Counted from the stretch's first letter, positions 53,145 through 63,448 are shown. The stretch is DNA of 64,000 nucleotides from Bacillus sp. EAC (GCF_002156875.1 NZ_NCSY01000006.1:248001-312000), one strand, 5' to 3'. Translations and numbers: made by a program. Notes: generated by a model not told the origin, from the sequence alone.

Positions 53145-53919
53145 ACATCTTCTTCATTTAAGTACGACTCCATTTAGCATTATTTTTTTACTATTCATCT
53201 TAGTTTTTTTGTTTTTCTATATATATTTCGCAAAAAAAGCACGCAACCAATATAAAAAATGGCCAATCTATCGTTATTATTGCTGGATAATAGGACTTGT
53301 TTGTATAACTGTATCAATAATTGGTCCTATAGCGAAACTTGCCCATCATCACTTTGTATTTCACATGATTACACATTTATTACTTGGCATGCTTGCCCCT
53401 CTCATGTTAGTACTTGCAGCGCCAATGACTCTTTTATTAAGGACACTAAATGTTTATTATGCTCGACGTTTATCTCGTTTTATTAGAAGTCCTTTCATTA
53501 AATTGGTAAGTAATCCATCCATTGCATCTTTGCTTAATATAGTTGGACTATGGTTTTTATATACTACATCATTATATAGTGCAACTCACCAAAACGGTGT
53601 TTTGCATATAATCGTACATATCCATCTATTTTTAGCTGGGTATTTCTTTACGATTTCAATGATATATATTGAACCGACTCCTCATCCATATAGTTTTCAC
53701 TTTAGATCCATCATATTGATACTATCATTAGCCGGTCACGAAATCCTTTCAAAGTATATCTACGCTCATCCTCCTGATTCGGTTTCCTTTCTAGACGGAA
53801 GAATTGGTGGAGAGCTAATGTATTATGGTGGCGATGTAATTGAAGTAATGATTATCTTTATACTTTGTTTTCAATGGTATAAAGCTTCTCAATCTCGAAA
53901 ATACGATGCATTAATATAA
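53134..53919 (+). CDS. ctaG: Cytochrome c oxidase assembly protein, CtaG/caa3 type
   Basis: 261 residues with seven hydrophobic segments. Histidine motifs AHHHFVFHMITHLLLGMLAPL and HIHLFLAGYFF and the GGDVIE ending fit caa3_CtaG proteins of bacilli, needed for caa3 oxidase assembly in B. subtilis. Translationally coupled to the DUF2243 gene. Followed by a broken WGxxGxxG-like gene. Confidence 0.88.
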   Translation: MKFEHLLHLSTTPFSIIFLLFILVFLFFYIYFAKKARNQYKKWPIYRYYCWIIGLVCITVSIIGPIAKLAHHHFVFHMITHLLLGMLAPLMLVLAAPMTLLLRTLNVYYARRLSRFIRSPFIKLVSNPSIASLLNIVGLWFLYTTSLYSATHQNGVLHIIVHIHLFLAGYFFTISMIYIEPTPHPYSFHFRSIILILSLAGHEILSKYIYAHPPDSVSFLDGRIGGELMYYGGDVIEVMIIFILCFQWYKASQSRKYDALI

Positions 53920-53969
53920 AGCTTTAAAAACAACCATGGTCTTATTTGGCATAAATAGATCCCCTTGTT

Positions 53970-54442
53970 ATGCACAAAGGAATAGTGCATAACGAAGGAG
54001 GGTTCAAAACGAACAAATTTTATCTTACATTATGCACACTATCACTATCATTTGTAGTTTCAACGAGTATCTTTGCAGCAATTTTTGATTCTATGCCAAT
54101 CGGGCCAAGTTACAAAAGTAATAATAAACATGGTCATAATACTCACGACTATAATGTTTATGATCCTAACCATGAGACAAACGATCGTTATAATATCTTG
54201 ACGAACACAAATAATGACTTATTTAACATACAAATGTTAACCAAATAAAAAGTAATAACGTAAATTATAACAAGCTGAATAATCATTATTCGAATGATAG
54301 TAATTACTATCATAAAAACGCAACCCTAACTCCTGATGCAAATCCAGTTATCACGAATAACGATGATGTCCACTATGGATGTTTGGGATTATTTGGATTA
54401 GCAGGTTTACTAGGGTTACGTAAAAGAGAAAGAGTCGATTGA
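53970..54442 (+). pseudogene. WGxxGxxG-type surface protein gene with lost start and frameshift
   Basis: AAGGAGGG (53995-54002) is followed 6 bases later by ACG where an ATG is expected, then NKFYLTLCTLSLSFVVSTSIFAA, a signal peptide, and an Asn/His-rich region. The frame stops at 54248. A shifted frame continues Asn-rich, then YGCLGLFGLAGLLGLRKRER and a stop at 54442. This ending matches WGxxGxxG-CTERM-like tails. At least two lesions; an ATG at 53970 could allow readthrough of the first. Confidence 0.6.
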
Positions 54443-54444
54443 GT

Positions 54445-54484
54445 AAAAAAACCTTATTGGTTTTATAATCAATAAGGTTTTTTT
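54445..54484 (+). terminator. Terminator
   Basis: AAAAAAACCTTATTG and CAATAAGGTTTTTTT; retained after the broken gene. Confidence 0.9.
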
Positions 54485-54496
54485 ATTGGCCATATT

Positions 54497-54871
54497 TTAA
54501 ATCTGAACTTCATCTTTATTCCGAATCATTATTTTATATGAACTAATTTTATGTTCTAGCATTTTATTCGTGTCTTCAAGTATCTTTAATTGGTTTTCAA
54601 TAGAACTTTTATGAACTTCCAATAGTTTTAATCGATCTAATGCTGTATGTTCGCCTTCAGTGAACAAGTGTGCATATTCTTTTATTTTAGTGATTGGCAT
54701 TTGCGTCTCTTTTAATTTTAAAACAAATCTTAGCCATTGGAGGTGGGATTCAGTATATTTTCTTTCTCCATTTTCATTCCGATCTGGAAGAATGATATTC
54801 TCCTTTTCATAGTAACGTAATGTATGTGTACTAATTCCTAATACTTGTGCTACTTCACCAATTGAATACAT
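54497..54871 (-). CDS. MerR family regulator
   Basis: 124 residues. MYSIGEVAQVLGISTHTLRYYEKENIILPDRNENGERKYTE is the MerR winged helix, followed by a dimerisation coiled coil. There is no metal-binding cysteine tail, so an organic or stress ligand is likely. GGAGG stands 5 bases before ATG 54871. Divergent from the SDR gene, whose promoter has the MerR signature. Confidence 0.92.
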   Translation of the reverse strand: MYSIGEVAQVLGISTHTLRYYEKENIILPDRNENGERKYTESHLQWLRFVLKLKETQMPITKIKEYAHLFTEGEHTALDRLKLLEVHKSSIENQLKILEDTNKMLEHKISSYKIMIRNKDEVQI

Positions 54872-54918
54872 AAAAACCTCCATCTTTAACTAATGCTATT
54901 CAAGTGTAAAAAATAGAT

Positions 54919-54949
54919 TTGACTTAGAGTTTACTCTAACCAGTATAAT
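54919..54949 (+). promoter_or_regulatory. MerR-type promoter with 19-bp spacer
   Basis: TTGACT (54919-54924) and TATAAT (54944-54949) are separated by exactly 19 bases that contain the dyad TTAGAGTTTACTCTAA. A long spacer with central dyad is the hallmark of MerR-activated promoters. Confidence 0.88.
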
Positions 54950-55013
54950 AAATCCATACTAGTTAGACAATCAATTTCAGCTTAAATAAATCAAAATAGT
55001 AGGAGGAAATGTA

Positions 55014-55781
55014 ATGAAAAAATATACAGTTATTACGGGTGCAAGTTCAGGAATTGGATATGAAACAGCCCTTGCTTTTGCTGCCCGTGGTAAAAACTTA
55101 GTCATCGTCGCACGTAGAACTGAGGAGTTAGAAAAACTTAAATCAGAAATCGCAAAAGTAAATTCCGAATTAGATGTAATTATAAAAACTGTTGATTTAT
55201 CTAATACGAAAAATGCATTTGCATTATATGAAGAATTAAAGGAATACCAAATTGAGACTTGGATTAATAATGCAGGGTTCGGAAATTTCGCATCAATTGG
55301 TGAACAAAATTTAACAAAAATCGAAACAATGCTTAATTTAAATATTGAAGCTTTAACAATTTTAACTTCTCTTTTTGTACGTGACTATTCTGCAGTTGAA
55401 GGAACACAAATCATTAATGTTTCTTCAGGTGGTGGTTATACAATTATTGGAGATGCAGTAACTTACTGTGCTACAAAGTTCTATGTAAGTGCATTTACTG
55501 AAGGACTTGCACATGAATTAAAAGAAAAAGGTGCAAAAATGCAAGCTAAAGTTCTAGCTCCAGCAGCTACAGAAACTGAATTTGCAAGAGTATCCTACGA
55601 CTTAGAAGAAAATCTTAAATTTGAAGGTGTTCTTCCAAAATACCATACAGCTAAAGAAATGGCAGGATTTATGCTTGATCTATACGATAGTGAAAAGGTA
55701 GTTGGAAAAGTTGATGGACTTACTTATGAGTTTCATTTAATAGATCCAATTTATCCTTATGCTGTAAGAATGAGAAGTTAA
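55014..55781 (+). CDS. Short-chain dehydrogenase/reductase
   Basis: 255 residues. TGASSGIG (NADPH-binding), NNAGFG, S...YxxxK catalytic set (VSSGGG, YCATK) are present. C-terminal region resembles DltE/YqjQ-type SDRs. Reduces or oxidises an unknown carbonyl. GGAGGAA precedes ATG. Activated by the divergent MerR regulator by inference from the promoter. Confidence 0.9.
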   Translation: MKKYTVITGASSGIGYETALAFAARGKNLVIVARRTEELEKLKSEIAKVNSELDVIIKTVDLSNTKNAFALYEELKEYQIETWINNAGFGNFASIGEQNLTKIETMLNLNIEALTILTSLFVRDYSAVEGTQIINVSSGGGYTIIGDAVTYCATKFYVSAFTEGLAHELKEKGAKMQAKVLAPAATETEFARVSYDLEENLKFEGVLPKYHTAKEMAGFMLDLYDSEKVVGKVDGLTYEFHLIDPIYPYAVRMRS

Positions 55782-55794
55782 TTAATATTTATTT

Positions 55795-55829
55795 AAAAAG
55801 CTCAGGAAACTTTCTTCCCTGAGCTTTTT
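55795..55829 (+). terminator. Terminator of the SDR gene
   Basis: AAAAAGCTCAGG and CCTGAGCTTTTT. Confidence 0.9.
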
Positions 55830-55906
55830 ATAGTAAAAACTAATTTTTTTAGTTCCAAAAAGTAAACATTAATGTGTCGTATCTGCTTCATTCAGTTGTT
55901 CCTTAC

Positions 55907-55941
55907 AAAAAAACCGTTTATGTTTTATCATAAACGGTTTT
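55907..55941 (-). terminator. Terminator of murC
   Basis: AAAACCGTTTATG, TTTTAT, CATAAACGGTTTT. Confidence 0.9.
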
Positions 55942-55947
55942 ACTAAC

Positions 55948-57240
55948 TTATAGCTTTTCGTAAGCTGCCTGATATTTCTGAATATCACCAGCGCCCATAA
56001 AAATTAACACACTATTTTTATGCTTTTGTAACGCTTTAATATTGTCGTCTGTTAATAGTTCAGCACCTTTAATCTTGCAAGATAGGTCCTCAATTGTTAA
56101 AGTGCCCTTTTCTTCTCTTGCAGACCCAAAGATATCACATAAATAGACCTTATCCGCTTTTTCCAATGTTCCCGCAAATTCCGCTAAAAACTTGCTTGTA
56201 CGGGTAAATGTATGTGGTTGGAATACAGCTACAATTTCTCTATCTGGATATTTCTGACGCGCTGCTTGAATCGTTGCTTGGATCTCAGTAGGATGATGAG
56301 CATAATCATCGATCAGTACTTGATCACCAAATCTTTTTTCACTAAAGCGACGTTTTACTCCACCATAAGATAGTAATCTCTCTTTGATGATGTCTACTTC
56401 TATTTCTTCATAATGACATAATGCAATGACAGCTAAAGCATTTAAAATGCTATGGTCTCCATAACCTGTAATATCGAATGTCGCATAATAAGTGTTACGT
56501 ACGAACACATCAAATGTTGTACCATTTGTATGCTTTTCAATGTTACGAGCTTGGAAATCATTATCCTCATTAAATCCATAATACATTACAGGCACTTTTG
56601 CATAAATTCGTTGAAGATGTTCATCATCTCCACATGCTATGATACCTTTTTTAACCTGATCAGCCATTTGTTGAAATGCATCGAATACATCATCAACGCT
56701 CTTATAATAATCAGGATGATCAAAATCAATGTTCGTCATAATGCAATAATCTGGATAGTAAGAAAGGAAATGACGGCGATATTCACAAGCTTCAAACACA
56801 AAATATTGACTATTTTTTTCACCTTTACCAGTACCATCACCAATTAAGAATGAAGTCGGACGTGCACCAGATACAACATGTGCAAGTAAACCTGTCGTTG
56901 AAGTTTTACCATGTGCTCCCGTAATTGCTACGCTTGTATACTTATTCATAAATTCACCTAAGAATTTATGATAACGAGCCATTGGAATCCCTTTTTCAAT
57001 AGCAGCAGCGATTTCTTCATGAGTGTCAGGAAAAGCATTGCCAGCTATGACAAATTGACCTTCTTTTATATTTTCTTTATCAAAAGGTAAAATAGTAATA
57101 TTTTTTTTACGTAATTCATTTTCAGTGAAAAAGTGCTTCTCATGATCTGAACCTTGAACGTTAAAACCAGAGTCATGTAAAATCTGTGCTAAAGCACTCA
57201 TTCCAGTACCTTTAATTCCTACAAAATGGTAAACTGTCAT
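55948..57240 (-). CDS. murC: UDP-N-acetylmuramate-L-alanine ligase MurC
   Basis: 430 residues, the Bacillus length. [16 protein letters not shown] (UDP-binding), [12 protein letters not shown] (P-loop near 108), [10 protein letters not shown], and [10 protein letters not shown] are MurC/Mur ligase hallmarks. Adds L-Ala to UDP-MurNAc in peptidoglycan synthesis, using ATP. ATG 57240 has GGAGG upstream. Lies downstream of sftA and nicotinate phosphoribosyltransferase, with its own terminator. Confidence 0.96.
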   Translation of the reverse strand: MTVYHFVGIKGTGMSALAQILHDSGFNVQGSDHEKHFFTENELRKKNITILPFDKENIKEGQFVIAGNAFPDTHEEIAAAIEKGIPMARYHKFLGEFMNKYTSVAITGAHGKTSTTGLLAHVVSGARPTSFLIGDGTGKGEKNSQYFVFEACEYRRHFLSYYPDYCIMTNIDFDHPDYYKSVDDVFDAFQQMADQVKKGIIACGDDEHLQRIYAKVPVMYYGFNEDNDFQARNIEKHTNGTTFDVFVRNTYYATFDITGYGDHSILNALAVIALCHYEEIEVDIIKERLLSYGGVKRRFSEKRFGDQVLIDDYAHHPTEIQATIQAARQKYPDREIVAVFQPHTFTRTSKFLAEFAGTLEKADKVYLCDIFGSAREEKGTLTIEDLSCKIKGAELLTDDNIKALQKHKNSVLIFMGAGDIQKYQAAYEKL

Positions 57241-57538
57241 ATTAAAAGAACCTCCAAAATCGATCACTAATACAACGGCCTATCTCTTAGACAGTATATG
57301 TGTGAATAAAAGAAATGGCATCAATAATTTTGAAATTGATGCATTATTACGTTGCCGAGTCTAGTTATTTTTTAATGATAACTACCTTATATTTTTACGC
57401 AAATAGTATTATATCACTTAAAGTGAAGTAGGACTATTTATTTTAAGATGTCCTAAAAGGGAATAATTGGCAATTCAGACAAATTAATTAGAATTGCCAA
57501 TGTTAAAATACTATGAAACTGATATTAAAAACATCGAA

Positions 57539-58654
57539 TTATAATTTAGGGTGCATCTCTACTTTTTCTAAGCGAGGATTCTCACGTAATTTACGCCCTA
57601 CTTTAGCTTGCGGTTGACCATTTAACTCTACATTATCTCCAGTAAAGCCTATGTTAACCTTTAACAAGCTTCCCCCAACGCCATATAAATCTACAGGTAC
57701 ACCTTGTTTTTCAAACGCTAAGATTCTTTCTACTGTAAAGCCTCCACTAACTACTATTTGTACATGATTATAGCCTTCTTTATCGAGTGCCTCACGTAAC
57801 GCAAAAATTAATGGTGGGTTTACTCCCCTAGGATCAAAAGTACCTAGTAGTTCAGGATTGCCAATAAAGTATTGATCAATCATTGTTTTAGACGTGTCAA
57901 CACGGACAGCCTTCAATTTATGTCCAAATTCACGAGCAACCTTTAATGCATCACTTATTGCATCATTATTATAATCAACTAAAACAATTAAATCATCTTT
58001 TGGATAGACAGTTGTATATGCTCTAGCAGCTTCTACAACGTCTCCATTATACATTTGAATTAATGCGTGAGGCATCGTTCCCATACCTTCATTGCCCCAC
58101 CACTCATTCATCGCATGTGTTGCTTGTGCGGTTGCACCACCAATAAATGCTGCATATCCATCACCGGCTTGCGTAGTAAAATGATCATCTCGATCCCCCA
58201 TAAAAATAACAGGTTTTTTAACCCCCGCCGATTTGGCCGAATGCTTTACATTGTACACATTTGTGGCTACCGAAGTACGTCTTGCTAAAATTCCATCGAT
58301 AATTCCCTCAAGAAAACCAAAATCTGCATATTTACCAGTTACCGTTAATACGGTCTCAAATGGTTCAATTTTATCGCCATCTTTTAATGAGTGAATAATA
58401 AGCTTTTCTGGATTGTCTGCGAATGTTTGAAGGATTGCAATTGCTTCGTCTGTACCGCAAAGTACTGCATTTTCTCTTTGAAAGAATTGCATTGTTACTT
58501 CTGTATCTGGCTTTTGTTTTCTAATTATTTCTCTCGTTTTTAAAAAGTAAACGGCTGAAAACCAGCCTTCACCGATACGATCATCAAATTTGAACGTTTG
58601 ATTCGTTAAACGGCTAATTTTACCTTGTAATTTTAAATCTAATTCTTTTTCCAT
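57539..58654 (-). CDS. Nicotinate phosphoribosyltransferase
   Basis: 371 residues, a shorter form than B. subtilis PncB. EVTMQFFQREN, RRTSVATNVYNVKHSA, HFTTQAGDGYAAFIGGATAQATHAMNEWWG and VVSGGFTVERI correspond to the NAPRTase core with its phosphoribosyl-binding loops. It makes nicotinate mononucleotide from nicotinate and PRPP for NAD salvage. AGGTGAAG precedes ATG 58654. It sits between sftA and murC. Confidence 0.87.
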   Translation of the reverse strand: MEKELDLKLQGKISRLTNQTFKFDDRIGEGWFSAVYFLKTREIIRKQKPDTEVTMQFFQRENAVLCGTDEAIAILQTFADNPEKLIIHSLKDGDKIEPFETVLTVTGKYADFGFLEGIIDGILARRTSVATNVYNVKHSAKSAGVKKPVIFMGDRDDHFTTQAGDGYAAFIGGATAQATHAMNEWWGNEGMGTMPHALIQMYNGDVVEAARAYTTVYPKDDLIVLVDYNNDAISDALKVAREFGHKLKAVRVDTSKTMIDQYFIGNPELLGTFDPRGVNPPLIFALREALDKEGYNHVQIVVSGGFTVERILAFEKQGVPVDLYGVGGSLLKVNIGFTGDNVELNGQPQAKVGRKLRENPRLEKVEMHPKL

Positions 58655-58747
58655 GAATCTTCACCTGCTGATAGTATCGTTCTATTTTTCTAGTATTAGT
58701 CAAAAATACTTTAACATTCGCTACTTACTTTTGAATTGTTTCAAGTT

Positions 58748-61700
58748 TCAAGTTTCCTCTGAACGAAACTCCTCTAAAGTAACGAGTATATCTCGTGGCT
58801 TACTTCCATTCTGATTTGATACTATTCCGTGATCATACATTAAATCGACTAATCTAGCTGCACGGTTATATCCAATTCTAAAACGTCTTTGAAGCATCGA
58901 AACGGATGCGCCTTTTTGGTCAATGACAAATTCTACAGCTTCACCGAAAAGCTCATCGTCAACATCATGTGCATCTGCTTTTGCAACTAGTTCTTCTTGA
59001 TTAAATAAATAATTTGGTTTTTGTTGATCTTTTACAATTTCGACTACTTGTTCGATTTCATCATCAGAAACAAAAACGCCTTGTAAACGAACTGCTTGAG
59101 ATTTTCCATTATCTAAGAATAACATATCTCCTCGTCCAAGTAACTTTTCTGCTCCCCCGATATCAATAATTGTTCTTGAATCAACCTGAGAAGATACAGT
59201 AAATGCAATTCGAGTTGGAATGTTTGACTTAATTATCCCCGTAATAACGTCAACAGATGGACGTTGGGTAGCAACTAGTAAATGGATACCACACGCTCTT
59301 GCCTTTTGTGCAATTCGGCAAATGTATGTTTCCACATCTCCAGGTGAAACCATCATTAAATCCGCTAACTCATCAATAATAATAACTAAGTAAGGTAGTT
59401 CATCATTAAACGCACCCTTTTTTCGAGCTAAATCATTGTATCGTTTAATATCTCTTGCCCCTGCATGAGCAAATAAATCATAACGTCGATCCATCTCATC
59501 ACATGCCCATTTTAACGCTGCTGTTGCTGCGCGAGCATCAGTTATTACTGGTGAAAGAAGATGTGGTATATGATTATATGGTGCTAGCTCTACCATTTTT
59601 GGATCAATTAAAATTAATTTCACTTCATGGGGTTTAGCTTTGTACAAAATACTAACTAAGATTGAATTGATACAAACACTTTTTCCTGAACCAGTTGCCC
59701 CAGCAATTAAACCATGCGGCATTTTTGCAATATCTGCATATACAGGCTCTCCACCTATATCAAGGCCTAATGCTACTGTTAAAGGTGAGTCACTTTGAAG
59801 GAATTTCTCTTTACTCACTAACTCTCTTAAATACACTGGCTTACTTTCACGATTTGGTACTTCAATACCAATGGCACTTCTTCCAGGAATCGGTGCTTCA
59901 ATCCGAATATCTCTAGCTGCTAAGCTTAATTTAATATCATCTTGTAAATTCGTTATTTTATTTACCTTTACGCCAGGATCAGGCTGAACCTCAAACCGAG
60001 TAACAGTTGGACCTTGTGTTGCAGCTATTACTCTCGCTCCAACATTGAAGTTGTGTAAAGTTTCTTGTAATAATTCTTTTTGTGACTCAACCCAATCTCC
60101 ATCATTAAATTGTTCGAAAGGAGGCTCATTCAATAAATCTAAACCAGGCAATTCATAAAGAACTGGTGGCATAACTGGAATTTCCGGTTCTACAATAGGA
60201 GCTACTTTTTCAAGTGTTGTTTGGTTCGAATTAGTTAATTCAGTGTTAGAAGTATCTTCAACAAACTCACTCTTTTCTTGAACTTCCTGTATAATCGTAG
60301 ATTCTATTTGAATCGTTTCATTAATTGGATGGAAAATATGTTCAACTTTCTCATCTTCAATTTCAACAACATGATTTACTGAATCAGTTGGATTATTAAC
60401 TTCTTCGATTGTAACTAATTCGTTTGATGGATTTTCATTCATAAACGCTTCTGATACTTGTACTGTTTCCTTAGTAGGTGCATCAAGTTCATCAATACGC
60501 TCCTCAATTACTGGAGTTTCGTTTACCTTTTCAACTGTTACAGCTGTTTCATTTTGCAATTGACGTAGCTGCCTCATAATATTAGCTTTTCTAGCCGCCT
60601 CAACATCACTTCTTAACATCATTACATTAAAAGGAAAATGACGCTTTTTCTCTCTTTTAACTTCTTCCTTTTGTTCGGTCGCTTCGATTACTTCATCAGT
60701 CTGAATAGTTTTTTCATCTGAATGAACATGAGCACTAATTGAATTTGATTCTTCTATTGAAGGTACTACTTCTTCAATTGTTGTTTGATCACTTAGGGAT
60801 ACTTCGTTCTCAACTTCTGGTTTCTCACTTACAAATACTCCGTTCTCAACTTCTGATTGCTCACTTACCAATACTTCGCTTTCAACTTCTGATTGTTCAC
60901 TTACGGATACTTCGCTCTCAACTTCTGATTGTTCACTTACGAATATTTCGTTTTCAACTTCCGGTTGTTCACTTACGAATACTTCGCTTTCAACTTCTAA
61001 TTGTTCACTAACGAATAATTCGCTTTCAACTTCTGATTGTCCACTAACAAATACTTCTTCTTTAACTTCTTCAATTTCAACAAATTCTTGTACATCATTG
61101 ACAAACTCATCAATCTCTTCTTTTTCTTCTGTTTGAATAGGTTCGTTACTGCTTTCTGCTTCTTGAACTAAGTTTTCTTCAAGCCTTTTTTCTTGTAATT
61201 GATCAGATTCAATATGAACAGTGATATCTGGTTGTTCAATTGAAATTTCTTTTTCTACAATGTTTTCATTTTCAGTTTTAATTGGAAGTTCATTCACTTC
61301 ATTTGTTACTTCAACAACTATTTCTTCTGTAAGAATTTCCTGACTTAACTTTTCTTGTGATAGTATGTCTAGATTATTTATTTCATCTTGTTGATCTTCT
61401 AGTTCATTCGCTGTAACATTCTGATTTTCATTAACCTGGTGAACTTGATTAGTCATTTCTACAGTTTCTTCAAGCTTATTCGTCTGATTAAAAGCTTCAA
61501 TTTCAACAACACTTTCAGCTGAACCGTTTAAATTCGAGTTACTAGTAAACTGATTTTCATATGAAGCAGTATTTGTTTCTTCATTTTCATTTGAAACTTC
61601 GTTATGGTCATCTTGATTAGTATTTACAGGTTTTTGGTACCCGTAAATAGGCGAAATATATTCGCTTGGTCGAAAAGGTGTTTTGCGTTTTGGACGAAAG

Positions 61701-62119
61701 ACGATATCTACTTTTTCTTCTTTTTCTTGAACAGGTGGTTCTACTTGCTCAGTAATATAAGATACATTCTCTTTTTCATAAGTATATAATGCCTCTTTAT
61801 TCGAATAATGAGTTCTATCATTGTACGTAGGCTCGATTTCATCTTTTTTAAGTCGAGTAATCGTTTGTTGTTGATTTTGCCAGAAGTCATAATTTTTCGG
61901 CTGGTGAAATACTGGTTCAACCTCTTGTTCTTCTTGTTTTATTGGTATATCATCATCTAATTCAAGTGGAAACCTGAAGTTTGGACGTTCATATTCATTG
62001 TTCTTTTTTTCGATAGAGTGTGATGTAAATACTCTAGCCTCAGATGGTGTCTCGTCAATCTCTTCTTCAATCTCATTAAGGCTATTTCCCCTAAATAGGC
62101 TCTTTAACCATTTTTTCAT
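58748..62119 (-). CDS. sftA: DNA translocase SftA (FtsK/SpoIIIE family)
   Basis: 1123 residues. No membrane segments, as in soluble SftA of B. subtilis (about 950 residues). A long acidic disordered N-terminal part (about residues 20-660) is followed by the motor: Walker A GATGSGKS, Walker B IIIDELADLMM and ATQRPS, and a C-terminal winged gamma domain (VSMLQRRFRIGYNRAARLVDLM) that reads SRS/KOPS-like sites. It moves chromosome termini away from the division septum. The N-terminal part has eight 12-residue repeats. ATG 62119 is chosen; GTG 62128 is an alternative. Confidence 0.93.
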   Translation of the reverse strand: MKKWLKSLFRGNSLNEIEEEIDETPSEARVFTSHSIEKKNNEYERPNFRFPLELDDDIPIKQEEQEVEPVFHQPKNYDFWQNQQQTITRLKKDEIEPTYNDRTHYSNKEALYTYEKENVSYITEQVEPPVQEKEEKVDIVFRPKRKTPFRPSEYISPIYGYQKPVNTNQDDHNEVSNENEETNTASYENQFTSNSNLNGSAESVVEIEAFNQTNKLEETVEMTNQVHQVNENQNVTANELEDQQDEINNLDILSQEKLSQEILTEEIVVEVTNEVNELPIKTENENIVEKEISIEQPDITVHIESDQLQEKRLEENLVQEAESSNEPIQTEEKEEIDEFVNDVQEFVEIEEVKEEVFVSGQSEVESELFVSEQLEVESEVFVSEQPEVENEIFVSEQSEVESEVSVSEQSEVESEVLVSEQSEVENGVFVSEKPEVENEVSLSDQTTIEEVVPSIEESNSISAHVHSDEKTIQTDEVIEATEQKEEVKREKKRHFPFNVMMLRSDVEAARKANIMRQLRQLQNETAVTVEKVNETPVIEERIDELDAPTKETVQVSEAFMNENPSNELVTIEEVNNPTDSVNHVVEIEDEKVEHIFHPINETIQIESTIIQEVQEKSEFVEDTSNTELTNSNQTTLEKVAPIVEPEIPVMPPVLYELPGLDLLNEPPFEQFNDGDWVESQKELLQETLHNFNVGARVIAATQGPTVTRFEVQPDPGVKVNKITNLQDDIKLSLAARDIRIEAPIPGRSAIGIEVPNRESKPVYLRELVSKEKFLQSDSPLTVALGLDIGGEPVYADIAKMPHGLIAGATGSGKSVCINSILVSILYKAKPHEVKLILIDPKMVELAPYNHIPHLLSPVITDARAATAALKWACDEMDRRYDLFAHAGARDIKRYNDLARKKGAFNDELPYLVIIIDELADLMMVSPGDVETYICRIAQKARACGIHLLVATQRPSVDVITGIIKSNIPTRIAFTVSSQVDSRTIIDIGGAEKLLGRGDMLFLDNGKSQAVRLQGVFVSDDEIEQVVEIVKDQQKPNYLFNQEELVAKADAHDVDDELFGEAVEFVIDQKGASVSMLQRRFRIGYNRAARLVDLMYDHGIVSNQNGSKPRDILVTLEEFRSEET
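60771..61058 (-). repeat. Eight 36-bp tandem repeats inside sftA
   Basis: Encodes eight variants of EVFVSEQSEVES. Copies differ by a few residues each (e.g. GVFVSEKPEVEN, ELFVSEQLEVES). Acidic, disordered. Confidence 0.85.
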
Positions 62120-62656
62120 TTTTCTCACTCTCTCTATTTCAATTCATATCTTCTATTTTACCATGTGACATAGTGACAAAAAACACAATATTATTACAAA
62201 TTACGCTATGACTAATATATTTTTATTGCAATCTTTTAATTTAATAAAATGGTTGTAATTTTTTTATCGTAAGTTGATTAAAAATGTTATATATTTTTTC
62301 CAATTTTCATTCTAATTTTGTTGCTATTTTAAAAGAAAATTAGTTGATTTCCACTCCAGGATAAATGCTACACACTCCATCTTTAACTGCAATTTTTCTC
62401 GTATGAAAACCTTATTCAAAACAAAAAACTTTTAAAGAAGAAAACAAAAAAAAGAGCTGACACAGTCAGCCCATAAATTTTACTAATATTACACTGTTGA
62501 TGTTCATTTGATTCCTATTTCTAAAAACAACTTAATATAAAATTGACTTGTTTATGCATGCATTACATATCCACCTTTTCGTCAAAATGAAACTGAATCA
62601 AAAATTTAGTTTTTATACAAACTAAGCTATATTTGATATCCAAAAAGGAGAATCTT
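62120..62656. other. Intergenic region between sftA and gpmA
   Basis: Over 500 bases and very AT-rich. The only clear feature is an orphan minus-strand terminator (62446-62471). No gene seen. Confidence 0.5.
62446..62471 (-). terminator. Orphan antisense terminator upstream of gpmA
   Basis: Minus strand: GCTGAC, TGT, GTCAGC, TC and T8. No minus-strand gene ends here; it may stop an antisense RNA from the gpmA side. Confidence 0.65.
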
Positions 62657-63448
62657 ATGATTAAGCTCGTTCTTATACGCCACGGCGAAAGCCTATGGAA
62701 TGTTGAAAATCGTTTTACTGGATGGACCGATGTGGATTTATCGAAGAGAGGATTAACTGAGGCAAGAGAAGCTGGTATTATTTTAAGAAAGAACGGATAT
62801 ACATTTGATCTTGCATATACATCTTATTTAAAAAGAGCAATTCGTACTTTATGGATTATTTTGCACGAAATAGATTTCATGTGGGTACCAGTTTACAAAA
62901 CTTGGAGATTGAATGAACGTCACTACGGTTCGCTGCAGGGACTAGACAAAGAAGAGACTGCGAAACAATACGGTGAAGAACAAGTACAGACTTGGAGAAG
63001 ATCTATGGATGTACGACCTCCTTCATTGGAGACAAATGATCCCAGATATGAAATAAATGAACCTCGCTATAAAGACTTAAAGGATAACGAATTTCCTCTT
63101 ACAGAAAGTCTTGAGGATACAGAAAAGCGTGTAATGACATATTGGAACGAGTCAATTGAACCTGCATTGAGAAACAATCAAAAAGTGATTATCTCCGCGC
63201 ACGGTAATACTTTAAGAGCGATCGTCCATTATCTAGACCAAGTTTCCGCTGACGGAATAGCCTCTTTAAATATACCGACAAGTATACCTTTAGTGTATGA
63301 ATTGGATGACAATTTAAAGCCGATAAGACATTACTATTTAAGTTTAGATGGGGAAGTTCCTTCAGGAGTAATTCCAAAGCATATTCCTCCCGAACTACTC
63401 GACAATGAAGGGAACAGTGATCCTCATATTAGTCCTCAGGAGGAATAA
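62657..63448 (+). CDS. gpmA: 2,3-bisphosphoglycerate-dependent phosphoglycerate mutase
   Basis: 263 residues. LIRHGES (phospho-His), [23 protein letters not shown] and SAHGNTLRA are the dPGM signature set. Interconverts 3- and 2-phosphoglycerate. Bacilli normally rely on the Mn-dependent GpmI; a dPGM is an extra. ATG 62657 follows AAAGGAGAA. C-terminal tail ([20 protein letters not shown]) is longer than in E. coli GpmA. Confidence 0.93.
   Translation: MIKLVLIRHGESLWNVENRFTGWTDVDLSKRGLTEAREAGIILRKNGYTFDLAYTSYLKRAIRTLWIILHEIDFMWVPVYKTWRLNERHYGSLQGLDKEETAKQYGEEQVQTWRRSMDVRPPSLETNDPRYEINEPRYKDLKDNEFPLTESLEDTEKRVMTYWNESIEPALRNNQKVIISAHGNTLRAIVHYLDQVSADGIASLNIPTSIPLVYELDDNLKPIRHYYLSLDGEVPSGVIPKHIPPELLDNEGNSDPHISPQEE

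Noticed and set aside
60739-61011. Leu/Arg-rich plus-strand frame opposite sftA
   Set aside because: Antisense reading of the 36-bp tandem repeats; no RBS.
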